Assembly (NCBI GenBank): GCA_902620405.1
Contig: CACNIC010000003.1
Location: forward strand, 43,471-107,470
Direction: 5' to 3'
Source of the DNA: an uncultured SAR202 cluster bacterium
GTDB taxonomy: Bacteria; Chloroflexota; Dehalococcoidia; Lucifugimonadales; Lucifugimonadaceae
Length of the DNA: 64,000 bases
Shown here in pieces: positions 10,250 through 19,860 of this stretch (its first letter is position 1; each line of letters begins with the position of its first letter). Under the pieces are notes generated by a model. That model ran no database searches. It saw only the letters and a list, made by a program, of their open reading frames with translations, and was not told the DNA's origin. A program made the position numbers and the translations under genes.

Positions 10250-11090
10250 TTGTTACCTCCTCATTGTTAATTACATTATCTGAATCGTTATCACCCTTTT
10301 CAGGAGAAGAGAGTGTTAAAAATTCTTTGAGTGTATTTTTTACTTTTAATTTTTTTAAAACATAAATTTGGATAAAAAATCCGGCGATATTTGAAAATAT
10401 TATATAGGTAGCTAGTCCTGCAGGAAAAGATAAAGTAAAAAAACCAAACATTACTGGCATCATCCACAACATCATTCTATTTGTTTGTTCTTGACGAGGA
10501 TCAGAACTCTTAAACATTGATACTTTTTGCTGAGCAAATGTAGTGAAAGCAACTACTATTGGTAATAATATCGCAAAAACTGTTCCTGCTTGTTGAACAG
10601 GATTAACAAGGTCAATATTAAGAAACTTACTGTCTAATGGAACTTTATTTATTACCGGATTCCACGAATACAGATAAAAAGATAAATTTGCAAATCCTTC
10701 TGGAGTTGCTGGAACAACTTTGAATATTGCTCTATACAACCCAATCCATATTGGCAATTGTATGATCATTGGACCCAGACACCCTACAGGATTTACACCA
10801 GATTGCTTGTACAAAGCCATAGTTTCTTGGCTCATTTTTTGTCTACTATCTCTATCTTTTTTATCTTTATACTTTTCCTGAATTTTTTTTAGTTTTGGTT
10901 GGATAGATTGCATTCCGAGCATTTGTTTTACTTGTCTAAAAGAAATAGGGATCATAAGTATCCTAATTAATATAGTAAAAAATATGATGCTTAGTCCAAA
11001 ATTATCAGAGAATATCGAATAGAAAATGGTCAATATATTTACCATGGGTTTCATAATTATTTCATTCCATAAAAAGCCCATTAGTCGCAA
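10161..11090 (-). CDS. yidC: Membrane protein insertase YidC/Oxa1 family (short form) with basic C-terminal tail
   Basis: FFTILIRILMIPISFRQVKQM, YKQSGVNPVGCLGPMIIQLPIWIGLYRAI, QEQTNRMMLWMMPVMFGFFTLSFPAGLATY; tail RSRRSKRKSRRG. Confidence 0.95.
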   Translation of the reverse strand: MRLMGFLWNEIIMKPMVNILTIFYSIFSDNFGLSIIFFTILIRILMIPISFRQVKQMLGMQSIQPKLKKIQEKYKDKKDRDSRQKMSQETMALYKQSGVNPVGCLGPMIIQLPIWIGLYRAIFKVVPATPEGFANLSFYLYSWNPVINKVPLDSKFLNIDLVNPVQQAGTVFAILLPIVVAFTTFAQQKVSMFKSSDPRQEQTNRMMLWMMPVMFGFFTLSFPAGLATYIIFSNIAGFFIQIYVLKKLKVKNTLKEFLTLSSPEKGDNDSDNVINNEEVTNGITTIPRQDSGGSNKNRSRRSKRKSRRG

Positions 11091-12322
11091 CCTTTCATTT
11101 CGTTTAAATCAAAACAAAGTTTTTGAGATCTATCAATTAATGAGTAGCTTCTAAACTTGTTTTCCTTGTCTACAAAATAAATGAAATCATTTTTCATTAC
11201 AGGTAAAGATTGCACTCCATCTTTGAAAGGCAATTCATCCGTTATTGAACCATTGCTTAATTCAGCAATCACTAACTTATCTTTATCGAATGGAATTATA
11301 CTATTAGCTACATTCCCTCTTTCATATATCATTATTCCAGATACCGGCTTGCCATTTTTATCAATATTTTGTTCCCATGCAATATTCAGGTTTTTACCTT
11401 CTAAATCAACATCTACTTTATAGAGATTCCCTGAAAGCGTTACTAGAAATAATGAATCATCATAAAGCTCGATATTTGACCATATCCAGCCATCAAATTT
11501 TAAAGAGCCCCATTCAGTAAGGGTAAACTCGTTGCCTTTAATTAATTCATAGCATTTAATTTCACCATTAATATTTCCAACACAATAATTAGTTTCATTG
11601 TTAGGCCCATCAAGCTGGATTGCAGGAGAAATTATTGAATAGTCCATCTCAATAGTAAAAATTTTTCTTTCATTATTAGCAATACTTTCTTTTGAGATGT
11701 TGTAAAGTGAAATATTACCTTTTACATCTCCAACAATTGCAATATTTTCTTTAGAATTTATTTCTATGGAATCATATACTCTGTTAGCGATGGGAATCTT
11801 AAATATTATGTCTCCATTTGTAGAATTTACTGCATAGAAAAATCCACCTTTTTCATTAAAAGAATCATTCTCCGTAGTGGCAAAATATATAGTTTCATTG
11901 GAGTATTTAATTCCTCCAACAACAGCACCATCAATTTGTATATATTCAGTTGTCCAACTTGAGTTTAAAGTTTTAACATCTACTGCAAAAAGATATGAAA
12001 TACAACTTTTATTTTGACATTTATCGCCTTCATCACTTCCATAACTTATCCCATATGCAACGTTATCAATTATTTCAATATTCCCATAGAATGAACCTAT
12101 TTTGGAATCTGAAGCTGGAAATTTATTTATTAAATCAAATGAATTTTGAGATATAGAATATTTATGCAATACACCTTCGTTAGAAGGGACAATCATTACT
12201 TCATTAGATATTGATGGCGATGCCCAGTTTCCTTGATGCTGCATATCATTCATGCACCCAAACATAATTAGGGTTATTATCAAAAGGTTAAAATATATTA
12301 ATAATTTCTTAGTATTTTTCAT
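11081..12322 (-). CDS. Beta-propeller (PQQ-like repeat) lipoprotein in the yidC operon
   Basis: Lipobox LIMFGC; repeated beta-blade-like units (YFATTENDSFNEKGGFFYAVNSTNGDIIFKIPI, AIVGDVKGNISLYN). Confidence 0.7.
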   Translation of the reverse strand: MKNTKKLLIYFNLLIITLIMFGCMNDMQHQGNWASPSISNEVMIVPSNEGVLHKYSISQNSFDLINKFPASDSKIGSFYGNIEIIDNVAYGISYGSDEGDKCQNKSCISYLFAVDVKTLNSSWTTEYIQIDGAVVGGIKYSNETIYFATTENDSFNEKGGFFYAVNSTNGDIIFKIPIANRVYDSIEINSKENIAIVGDVKGNISLYNISKESIANNERKIFTIEMDYSIISPAIQLDGPNNETNYCVGNINGEIKCYELIKGNEFTLTEWGSLKFDGWIWSNIELYDDSLFLVTLSGNLYKVDVDLEGKNLNIAWEQNIDKNGKPVSGIMIYERGNVANSIIPFDKDKLVIAELSNGSITDELPFKDGVQSLPVMKNDFIYFVDKENKFRSYSLIDRSQKLCFDLNEMKGCD

Positions 12323-12534
12323 TTATTTACAGGGTCGTAACCGCCTCGTGATAATGGATTGCACTTTAATAATCTAAAAAAAATCATAAAAGAGCCTTTT
12401 AAAAAACCATGTTTATATATGGCTTCATATCCATAATTAGAACATGATGGCTCAAATTTACAGTTACCTCCGAAATATGGAGATAATGATGATTTATAAA
12501 ATAATATTAACTTTAATGATATATTTTTTAACAT
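12319..12534 (-). CDS. yidD: Membrane protein insertion efficiency factor YidD
   Basis: LILFYKSSLSPYFGGNCKFEPSCSNYGYEAI...RLLKCNPLSRGGYDPV. Confidence 0.96.
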   Translation of the reverse strand: MLKNISLKLILFYKSSLSPYFGGNCKFEPSCSNYGYEAIYKHGFLKGSFMIFFRLLKCNPLSRGGYDPVNK

Positions 12535-12864
12535 TTAAACAAGACTTAAATTCTTAAAAAACTTTTTAAAAATCAACTCTAATTCTGAATATTCTATTGG
12601 CTTTGATCTTTTTTGATAATTGATCACAACAATATCAAATTTTTTAATTTTTTCTTGATTGAGCCTTATTAGATTCTTAATTTGCCTTTTAAGTTTATTT
12701 CTATAAACTGCATTACCTGTTATTTTCTTTATTGAAACACCAAATTTTGATTCATTTAAATCATTTTTTTTTAAAACATAGAAAGTTAATCCAGATGCGG
12801 TAAATTTTTGACCTTTTGAAATTATTTCTAAAAAACTTTCAGAATTTTTTAATGAATCTATCAA
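12535..12864 (-). CDS. rnpA: Ribonuclease P protein component
   Basis: KFGVSIKKITGNAVYRNKLKRQIKNLIRLN; position between rpmH and yidD; TTG start. Confidence 0.93.
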   Translation of the reverse strand: MIDSLKNSESFLEIISKGQKFTASGLTFYVLKKNDLNESKFGVSIKKITGNAVYRNKLKRQIKNLIRLNQEKIKKFDIVVINYQKRSKPIEYSELELIFKKFFKNLSLV

Positions 12865-12873
12865 AACTAGTTA

Positions 12874-13029
12874 TTAAATCCATTTTTTGGATACTACAGT
12901 TAAAAGTTTCCTTCCTCGAACTCTCCTTCTCTTTAAGACACTTCTTCCACTCTTAGTTCTCATTCTAGTTCTAAACCCATGAGTTCTTGCTCTTTTTCTT
13001 TTTTTTGGTTGATATGTCCTTTTGGTCAT
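12874..13029 (-). CDS. rpmH: 50S ribosomal protein L34 (below the supplied ORF length cutoff)
   Basis: Manual translation: [51 protein letters not shown]. Confidence 0.97.
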   Translation of the reverse strand: MTKRTYQPKKRKRARTHGFRTRMRTKSGRSVLKRRRVRGRKLLTVVSKKWI

Positions 13030-13175
13030 TTTGAGTTACGTTGTAAAATTTATTCTTAAATTATTGTTTTAAATTCATTTCTGAATATAATATTCATTTG
13101 AAACTTGTTTATTGTAATCTAACTTTTATTAGTTGACTACTTTATTAAATATTTAATAAAAATTGAGGAAAAATT

Positions 13176-14042
13176 ATGTCAGAAGAAACTACTATAGCAA
13201 AGCTTATTTCAGATGAAAAGATATCAGCTGAGTCAACTACTCTTGATGCATTAAAGTGTTATGTGAGATTGTTGCCAGTTGATGAAAGGATGAAGGAAAG
13301 GGCAGTAATTAACGACTTTGTAGAAAATATTGGGGAGAACAAAATCCTTAATAATATAAGACCACCCGAAGTCGGAGACTACAGTCAGCAAATCACTTCA
13401 AGAATGGCAAATGCAGACACTCAATCTAGGCTTGCATCAGTTAAAAAATTTCTCCTGTTTTTACATGAAAATGATTTAATTTCTAAAGATTTAAATATAC
13501 CTTCTCACCTAAGATCAAAAAGAATAATTACAACAAGAAAAACTAAAAATAAATCTAAAATAATAGAAGATGGTCCAAAATTAACTAGAAGTAGGTTTAA
13601 ATCATTAATTTCTCAATTAGATAAACTTAATAAACAAAAAATGGATTTAGCAGGTGACATACAAAATGCCAGAGAAGACGGAGATGTTAGAGAAAATGCC
13701 CCTTTAGAAGCAGCCAGAGAAGCTCAGGCAATGGTTATGGCTAAAATTAATGATATAGAAAATCTTATGAGAGGCGCAATTATCATTGATGACTCTTCTC
13801 AATCAACTTTAAAAGGTAAAGTAAATATTGGAAGTAAAGTTAATTTGAAAAACTTAGAAAATAACGAAACTCATTCATTTCAGCTTGTTGATTACCATGA
13901 AGCTGATCCACTTAACGGGAAGATATCTGTCGATTCTCCTGTTGGAAAATTAATTTTAGGAAAATCAAAAAACGATAAGGTTTCTGTTAAGAGTCCATCG
14001 GGAACTATTGAATATAAAATAGTTTCAAATACAGATAGATAA
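13176..14042 (+). CDS. GreA/GreB-family transcription elongation factor with N-terminal integrase SAM-like extension
   Basis: C-terminal half: GreA coiled-coil (AREDGDVRENAPLEAAREAQ) and C-terminal domain (VNIGSKVNLKNLE...DPLNGKISVDSPVGKLILGKS). N-terminal about 120 aa resembles a core-binding domain. SD GAGGAA. Confidence 0.85.
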   Translation: MSEETTIAKLISDEKISAESTTLDALKCYVRLLPVDERMKERAVINDFVENIGENKILNNIRPPEVGDYSQQITSRMANADTQSRLASVKKFLLFLHENDLISKDLNIPSHLRSKRIITTRKTKNKSKIIEDGPKLTRSRFKSLISQLDKLNKQKMDLAGDIQNAREDGDVRENAPLEAAREAQAMVMAKINDIENLMRGAIIIDDSSQSTLKGKVNIGSKVNLKNLENNETHSFQLVDYHEADPLNGKISVDSPVGKLILGKSKNDKVSVKSPSGTIEYKIVSNTDR

Positions 14043-15022
14043 TGGGTGAATATACTCACTGGATAGTTTTTAATATATTTGTTTCATCACTCTTAATATT
14101 CGATTTATATATTTCTAAAGGCCGTATTTATAAGTTTAAATCTTCTTTGATTTGGAGTTTGGCATGGATATCAATATCCATGGTTGTAGCTTTTTGGTTT
14201 TTTATTGAAGATGGTTCATTAATGACAAATAATGAAAGGGGAGTCGCTTTCCTAGCAGGTTATATAGCTGAAAAGGCATTGTGCTTCGATAATCTCTTTG
14301 TTTTCCTAATTATCTTTCAATTTTTTCAAATCCCTGAAAAACTACAATCCCTTGCATTAACATATGGAATAATGGGAGCTCTTATAACAAGGGCAATATT
14401 TATTGCCCTTGGATCTATCATATTGGCTAACTTTAGCTGGGTAATGTTAATAATGGGATTATTCCTTTTATATACCGGAGTAAAAATTGCTTTTGTAAAT
14501 GAAGAAGATTCTAATCCAGAGAATAATTTCTTTTTCAAATTATCTAACAAATTTATGAATATAAGTAAGGATTTTGACGGATCTAAATTCAGGACTACTG
14601 TTGATGGAGTAAAAGTTTTTACTCCAATGTTTTTAGTTGTTGTTGTATTGGCAAGTACAGATATAGTATTTGCTGTTGACTCTATTCCAACTATCTTCGG
14701 TATAACACAGGATGTCTTCATTGTTTGGACTTCAAATATGATGGCTGTAATTGGTATGAGGCCACTCTATTTCTTATTACAAGAAATAAAAAATATGTTT
14801 AGGTTTTTAAAATATGGATTATCATTGATCCTTGTTTTTATTGGGTTCAAAATGTCAGCAACATATATTGCTCATTGGGTTGGAGAAAGAATTGGAAATG
14901 ACCAATTAGCTCATTTCCACTTAAATACCTTTGTTTCCTTATCTATTATTATTGGAGTAGTTTTTGGGAGCATAGTTTTATCTTCTATAATTCCAGAAAA
15001 AAAGCAATTAGGTAATAATTAA
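14042..15022 (+). CDS. TerC/Alx-family integral membrane protein
   Basis: CFDNLFVFLIIF, VVVLASTDIVFAVDSIPTIFGIT, MRPLYFLL. Confidence 0.95.
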   Translation: MGEYTHWIVFNIFVSSLLIFDLYISKGRIYKFKSSLIWSLAWISISMVVAFWFFIEDGSLMTNNERGVAFLAGYIAEKALCFDNLFVFLIIFQFFQIPEKLQSLALTYGIMGALITRAIFIALGSIILANFSWVMLIMGLFLLYTGVKIAFVNEEDSNPENNFFFKLSNKFMNISKDFDGSKFRTTVDGVKVFTPMFLVVVVLASTDIVFAVDSIPTIFGITQDVFIVWTSNMMAVIGMRPLYFLLQEIKNMFRFLKYGLSLILVFIGFKMSATYIAHWVGERIGNDQLAHFHLNTFVSLSIIIGVVFGSIVLSSIIPEKKQLGNN

Positions 15023-15348
15023 TCTCTTGATGTCCAGAATTTAATTAATCCCCCAATGGTTGAGCCAAACCAAATATATCCACTTAATAATAACGAAATT
15101 AATATTGAATAACCCCACCCTATTTCTCCAAATGTATTTGTGTACTTTAATATAATCAATAATGGAAAAAATAAACACAATGAACTTAAAATGCCAAAAT
15201 ACACAATCTTTTCATTATCGATATTTCCAAATGATGCACCGATAAATCCAGCTATAAATGGACTGATTGGAAAAGCAATAAAATGAACAATTGGTATTAC
15301 TGCCGATACCAAAATAATTATGAAAGAAATTGTAACTGATAATAACAT
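15019..15348 (-). CDS. Small integral membrane protein of unknown function
   Basis: Four hydrophobic segments; shares an overlapping stop with terC. Confidence 0.65.
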   Translation of the reverse strand: MLLSVTISFIIILVSAVIPIVHFIAFPISPFIAGFIGASFGNIDNEKIVYFGILSSLCLFFPLLIILKYTNTFGEIGWGYSILISLLLSGYIWFGSTIGGLIKFWTSRD

Positions 15349-15383
15349 TTTACTTTTAGAATATTAACATTTAAGTTAATTTT

Positions 15384-16946
15384 ATGAAAAAGATTGTAGA
15401 TTATATAGTTGTAGGCACTGGAGCATCCGGAGCTGCTTTCGCTTGGAAAATGTCAAAATCTGGTGCAAGAGTTGTATGTATTGAGCAAGGAGATTATGTC
15501 AAAAATAATCAGTACCCTAAAGATAAAAAAAATATTGAAATATCAGCTTTGAAAGAATGGAATTGGAATCCAAATGTAAGAAAAAATAAATTTGATTACC
15601 CAATTGACAACTCAAATTCTCCTATACACCCACTTATGTATAATTCTGTTGGAGGGAGTACTTTGCATTACACTGCTCATACACCTAGATTCCATCCTTC
15701 TGATTTTAAAGTTAAAACTTTAGATAATATTTCATCAGATTGGCCGATTTCATATTATGATCTAGAAAAATTTTATGATGAAAATGATGAAATTATGAAA
15801 TGTTCAGGCATTAATGGAGATCCAGCCAATCCACCAAGGCCAAGAAGGCCTTTAAAACCTGTTTCGTTAGGAAAAGATGGAGAAATAATTGCTTCTGCAT
15901 TTGATAAATTAAATTGGCATTGGTGGCCATCTGACAGTTTTGTGAACTCAGAAAACTTTAATAATAATTGGAAGTTTTATGGTTCCCATGCACTTATGGA
16001 TAGAAAATCTATTTCAAGTACAGATCAAAATTATTTAGAACAAGCCATAAAACTTGGAGCGAAAATTATTACAAATGCCAGGGCAAGCAAGATAATTCTT
16101 GAAAATAATTATAAGGCTAAAGGAATAAAATACATAAAAGACGGAAAAGAAACTCTAATTGAAGGAAAAAATGTTGTACTTGCATCTAATGCAATTGGAA
16201 CACCAAGAATATTACTAATGTCTGCAACTAAAAACCATGAAAAAGGTATTGGGAACAGTAGTGGGCTTTTAGGAAAAAATCTTATGTTTCACCCCTATTC
16301 ATTTATAAGAGGAATATTACCTGGCAATAATAAATTTTTTTATGGACCAAATGCTAATATTTTAATGTCTCAACAATTTTATGAAACTGATCAAAATAAA
16401 GATTTTTATAGAGGATTTACACTTCAAATGGTTAGGAATAATGGCCCAATTCATACAGCATTAGAATTAGATTGGGGAGATAATCATCATAAAGATTTTA
16501 AAAAAAGTTTTGGAAATACAGTTGGGTTCTCGATAATTGCTGAAGACTTACCTGAAGAAACGAATTTCGTTTCTCTTGATTATAAAAATTTAGATAGTGA
16601 TGGGCTACCTGGGATATCTGTTAATTATAATCTAAGTGCGAATTCAAGAAAAATATTAGATTTTGCAATGAGAAAAACTAAAGAATTATTAATGGAAGCT
16701 GGAGCAGAAATTTTATATGAAACACCTTTAATGAGATATGCAGGTTGGCATTTAATGGGTACTGCAAGAATGGGGGATGACCATAAAAATTCTGTTACAA
16801 ATAAATATGGCAAGCTACATGATTCTGAAAATATTTATATTGTTGATGGCAGTTTATTTGTTACTTCTGCATCCGTAAACCCTACACCTACAATACAAGC
16901 TTTAGCACTATATGTTGCAGAAAATTTAATCAGGAGGGAAAGTTGA
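15384..16946 (+). CDS. GMC-family oxidoreductase (gluconate dehydrogenase flavoprotein-like)
   Basis: VGTGASGAAFAWKMSKSGARVVCIEQG, NSVGGSTLHYTAHTPRFHPSDF, C-terminal GTARMG...VNPTPTIQALAL. Confidence 0.93.
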   Translation: MKKIVDYIVVGTGASGAAFAWKMSKSGARVVCIEQGDYVKNNQYPKDKKNIEISALKEWNWNPNVRKNKFDYPIDNSNSPIHPLMYNSVGGSTLHYTAHTPRFHPSDFKVKTLDNISSDWPISYYDLEKFYDENDEIMKCSGINGDPANPPRPRRPLKPVSLGKDGEIIASAFDKLNWHWWPSDSFVNSENFNNNWKFYGSHALMDRKSISSTDQNYLEQAIKLGAKIITNARASKIILENNYKAKGIKYIKDGKETLIEGKNVVLASNAIGTPRILLMSATKNHEKGIGNSSGLLGKNLMFHPYSFIRGILPGNNKFFYGPNANILMSQQFYETDQNKDFYRGFTLQMVRNNGPIHTALELDWGDNHHKDFKKSFGNTVGFSIIAEDLPEETNFVSLDYKNLDSDGLPGISVNYNLSANSRKILDFAMRKTKELLMEAGAEILYETPLMRYAGWHLMGTARMGDDHKNSVTNKYGKLHDSENIYIVDGSLFVTSASVNPTPTIQALALYVAENLIRRES

Positions 16947-17404
16947 GGTCAAAAGAATTTTTTAATAACTATGATAAAAGAATTATTAAAGAAATAATGA
17001 ATTTAATGATCCCGGAAAATGAAGAAATTGCAGCTGCTGGAGACAAAGGTCTTATTGGTAAGTTAGAAAAATTATTTTTTGATTCAGAATTGCATATAAA
17101 TTCTATTAAAAGAGTTTTAAATGCAATCAATTTAAATACTGACGCAAGGTTATCTGGGAGTTTTTTTTCTGTAAGTAAAGAGAAAAAAATTGAAATCCTA
17201 AAAACTCTTGAAAAAAATATGCTTGATGATTTTCATATTTTAAAAGAATGTATTTTTGGAACTTACTATAGCGATAATGAAGTTATAAAAAAGATTGGGT
17301 GGGATAATGATTTTATAAATAAAACCAAATTTGGGGAATTTACTTTAAAGCCAAATATATTAGATAAAGTAAAGAAAATTAGCCCTTTTTGGAGAAAAAT
17401 TTAG
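16943..17404 (+). CDS. Gluconate 2-dehydrogenase subunit 3-like protein
   Basis: Size and position immediately after the GMC flavoprotein (4-bp overlap); weak sequence similarity by eye; TTG start. Confidence 0.6.
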   Translation: MRSKEFFNNYDKRIIKEIMNLMIPENEEIAAAGDKGLIGKLEKLFFDSELHINSIKRVLNAINLNTDARLSGSFFSVSKEKKIEILKTLEKNMLDDFHILKECIFGTYYSDNEVIKKIGWDNDFINKTKFGEFTLKPNILDKVKKISPFWRKI

Positions 17405-18525
17405 GCCAAATTAAATTTTAATTTCATTTCTTCACATGCTCCTTTATACCATTCTACAACCTCACTATGTAATGGAATACCATTTTTTTTTCTTATCAAT
17501 TCTTCTTCATGCTCTTCAAGTCCAGCATACAGTACTCTTTCGTGGCCTGGGGCCGGCTTGGTTTTTTCAAGACCTTCAAGCATTTGATCCATAGATTCTT
17601 TAAATTCACTGACTTCAGCAAAACCGTCAACTCTAAATGCTGATACATAATGAGCTCTTCTTGAAGAATCAAGTGTTTTAAATCCAAATCCATTGCTTAA
17701 CATTCCGCACATAATATCAACTGAAACAGCAAGGCCGTAACCTTTATGAGAACCAAGTTCTCTAGTTGAACCTAATGGAAGCTGCATTCGCTGAGGACCT
17801 TTAGCATATTGAAATTCTCCACCACCATTCATGTCTGGAGTACCATCGTCATGCGCAACCCATCCAGGCTGCATTTCTGCACCTATTCTTTCTAATAAAC
17901 CCATTTTATTTCCTGCAATTGTGGTAGTGGCAGCATCAAAAACAAATGGAGGTTTATTGAGAGTGGGGACTGCGATGGCAATGGGATTTGTGCCTAACTT
18001 GGCTTCTGCACCAAAAGTAGGAACCATTGTATTGCCTCCAGCTGTCATGCATGTTCCAACCATGTCATATTCAAGTGCCATCATTGCAAAATAACCAACA
18101 GCACCACAATGCTCTGAATTCCTTATAGATACCGAACCAGTACCATATTTCTCAGCTTTTTCAATTGCCAAATTCATAGCATGAGCAGTAATCATTAGTC
18201 CTAAGCCAGCATCCCCATCAATAGTGGCAGTGGTTGGAGATTCTTTAATAATTTTCCATTTAGGTCTTGGATTTGTTTTTCCGGAGTTATACCAAGATAT
18301 ATAGTTTCTGAGTAAATTTGAAACTCCATGAGTTTCAATTCCTCTTAAATCTGCATGTAATAATACATCAGCCCCAAGCTCAGCTTCATCTTCAGAAACC
18401 CCACATTTCATAAACATTAGCTTAGTAGTTTCTTTAAGAATTTCTGGTTTTACAATAACAACGTCTTTTTCAGGAACCTTAAAATAATCTAACAATAATC
18501 CCTCCAATTTAGTAAATATAACCAT
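17401..18525 (-). CDS. Ldh-family (malate/L-lactate dehydrogenase-like) oxidoreductase
   Basis: DLRGIETHGVSNLLRNY, SEHCGAVGYFAMMAL, LGTNPIAIAVPT, GSHKGYGLAVSVDIMCGML. Confidence 0.93.
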   Translation of the reverse strand: MVIFTKLEGLLLDYFKVPEKDVVIVKPEILKETTKLMFMKCGVSEDEAELGADVLLHADLRGIETHGVSNLLRNYISWYNSGKTNPRPKWKIIKESPTTATIDGDAGLGLMITAHAMNLAIEKAEKYGTGSVSIRNSEHCGAVGYFAMMALEYDMVGTCMTAGGNTMVPTFGAEAKLGTNPIAIAVPTLNKPPFVFDAATTTIAGNKMGLLERIGAEMQPGWVAHDDGTPDMNGGGEFQYAKGPQRMQLPLGSTRELGSHKGYGLAVSVDIMCGMLSNGFGFKTLDSSRRAHYVSAFRVDGFAEVSEFKESMDQMLEGLEKTKPAPGHERVLYAGLEEHEEELIRKKNGIPLHSEVVEWYKGACEEMKLKFNLA

Positions 18526-18608
18526 GATAATACATTAGAAAATAATTTTTTTAAATCAAGACTTTTAAATTATTGTCTATAATAATATGCTTAATTTAAA
18601 GGAATAAA

Positions 18609-19850
18609 ATGAAAATTAAAAATATAATTTCTTATCCTGTTTGGATAGGAAGTAGAAATCAATTATTAGTTAAAATTGAAACAGATAATGGATTAGATGG
18701 TTGGGGTGAGTCAGGTTTATCTGCTAGAGAATTGGGTGTGAGTGGAATTGTTGAGCATTATAAAAATTTACTAGTGGGAATGAATCCTCTTGAGATAGGA
18801 AAAATTTGGCAAAGATTATACAGAAGTCAGTATTTTGAGGGCGGCAGAACAATAACTGCTGCTATTTCTGCGATCGATTTGGCTCTTCATGATATTAAAG
18901 GGAAAGCCTTAGATGTTCCTGTATACGAATTATTGGGTGGAAAGCAAAGAGAGTTGGTTCCGACATTTGCTACAACATCAGAAGCCCCAGGGCCAAAAAT
19001 GATTGATCAGGCAAAAAATTTAATTAAATCAGGATGGCAAGCTTTCAGATTATCTTTATCACAAGATGGTGGAGATGAAGAATTTGAATCAATATACTCC
19101 AAAAAATTTCTAACTTTTCCAACTTCAGAAGACAACTTTTCAAACTTCAGAAGACAAGAAGATAATAATATTTTTGAGCCAAGAGAATCATTAAATAAAA
19201 CTGCAAAGTGGCTAATTGAAGCTAGAAAAGAATTGGGGACTGAAGTAGTTTTAGGAGTTGATTTACATCACAGATTTTCAGTTGCAGAAGCTGCATCTTT
19301 TTGCAATAAATTACCTCAAGGCACACTGGATTTTTTAGAAGAGCCAATAAGAGATGAAACTCCAAGCTCATATGAAGCATTAAGAAAGATGACAAATATT
19401 CCTTTTGCGATTGGAGAGGAGTTTGCTTCAAAATGGCAGTTTATCCCATATATTGAAAATGATATTACCCAATTTGCAAGAGTAGATATTTGTAATGTTG
19501 GTGGAATCACTGAATCTATGAAAGTTGCTGGTTGGTGTGAAAGTCATTACATAGATATGATGCCACACAATCCCCTTGGGCCAATATGTACAGCAGCCTC
19601 AATCCATTTTGGTGCATCAGTCCCAAATTTTGCTTGGCTTGAAACAAGAGAATCTGCAGCTGAAAATGCTGGATTTACCAATGATGAAATTATTAAATCA
19701 AGTCACTACATGGAAAATGCAATGTATGTAATATCAAACGAACCTGGGCTTGGAATTTCAGTTAATGAAGATTATTTAAAAAATAGTAAATTTAAACAAT
19801 GGGACCCACCTCAATTAGAGAGAAATGACGGGTCTGTAACAAACTGGTAA
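18609..19850 (+). CDS. Mandelate racemase/muconate lactonizing enzyme family protein (galactonate/mannonate dehydratase-like)
   Basis: AAISAIDLALHDIKGKALDVPVYELLGGK, GVDLHHRFSVAEA, FLEEPI, IGEEFASKW, PHNPLGPI. Confidence 0.93.
   Translation: MKIKNIISYPVWIGSRNQLLVKIETDNGLDGWGESGLSARELGVSGIVEHYKNLLVGMNPLEIGKIWQRLYRSQYFEGGRTITAAISAIDLALHDIKGKALDVPVYELLGGKQRELVPTFATTSEAPGPKMIDQAKNLIKSGWQAFRLSLSQDGGDEEFESIYSKKFLTFPTSEDNFSNFRRQEDNNIFEPRESLNKTAKWLIEARKELGTEVVLGVDLHHRFSVAEAASFCNKLPQGTLDFLEEPIRDETPSSYEALRKMTNIPFAIGEEFASKWQFIPYIENDITQFARVDICNVGGITESMKVAGWCESHYIDMMPHNPLGPICTAASIHFGASVPNFAWLETRESAAENAGFTNDEIIKSSHYMENAMYVISNEPGLGISVNEDYLKNSKFKQWDPPQLERNDGSVTNW
19112..19155 (+). repeat. Two tandem 22-bp units inside the MR/MLE gene (21/22 identical)
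   Basis: AACTTTTCCAACTTCAGAAGAC followed directly by AACTTTTCAAACTTCAGAAGAC. Confidence 0.95.
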
Positions 19851-19860
19851 GGAAAATTAA

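Noticed and set aside
13030-13175. Possible oriC in the AT-rich gap upstream of rpmH, with palindromes TGAATATAATATTCA and ATTAAATATTTAAT
   Set aside because: No TTATCCACA-like DnaA boxes and no dnaA gene next to it. The palindromes are AT-only and easily arise by chance.
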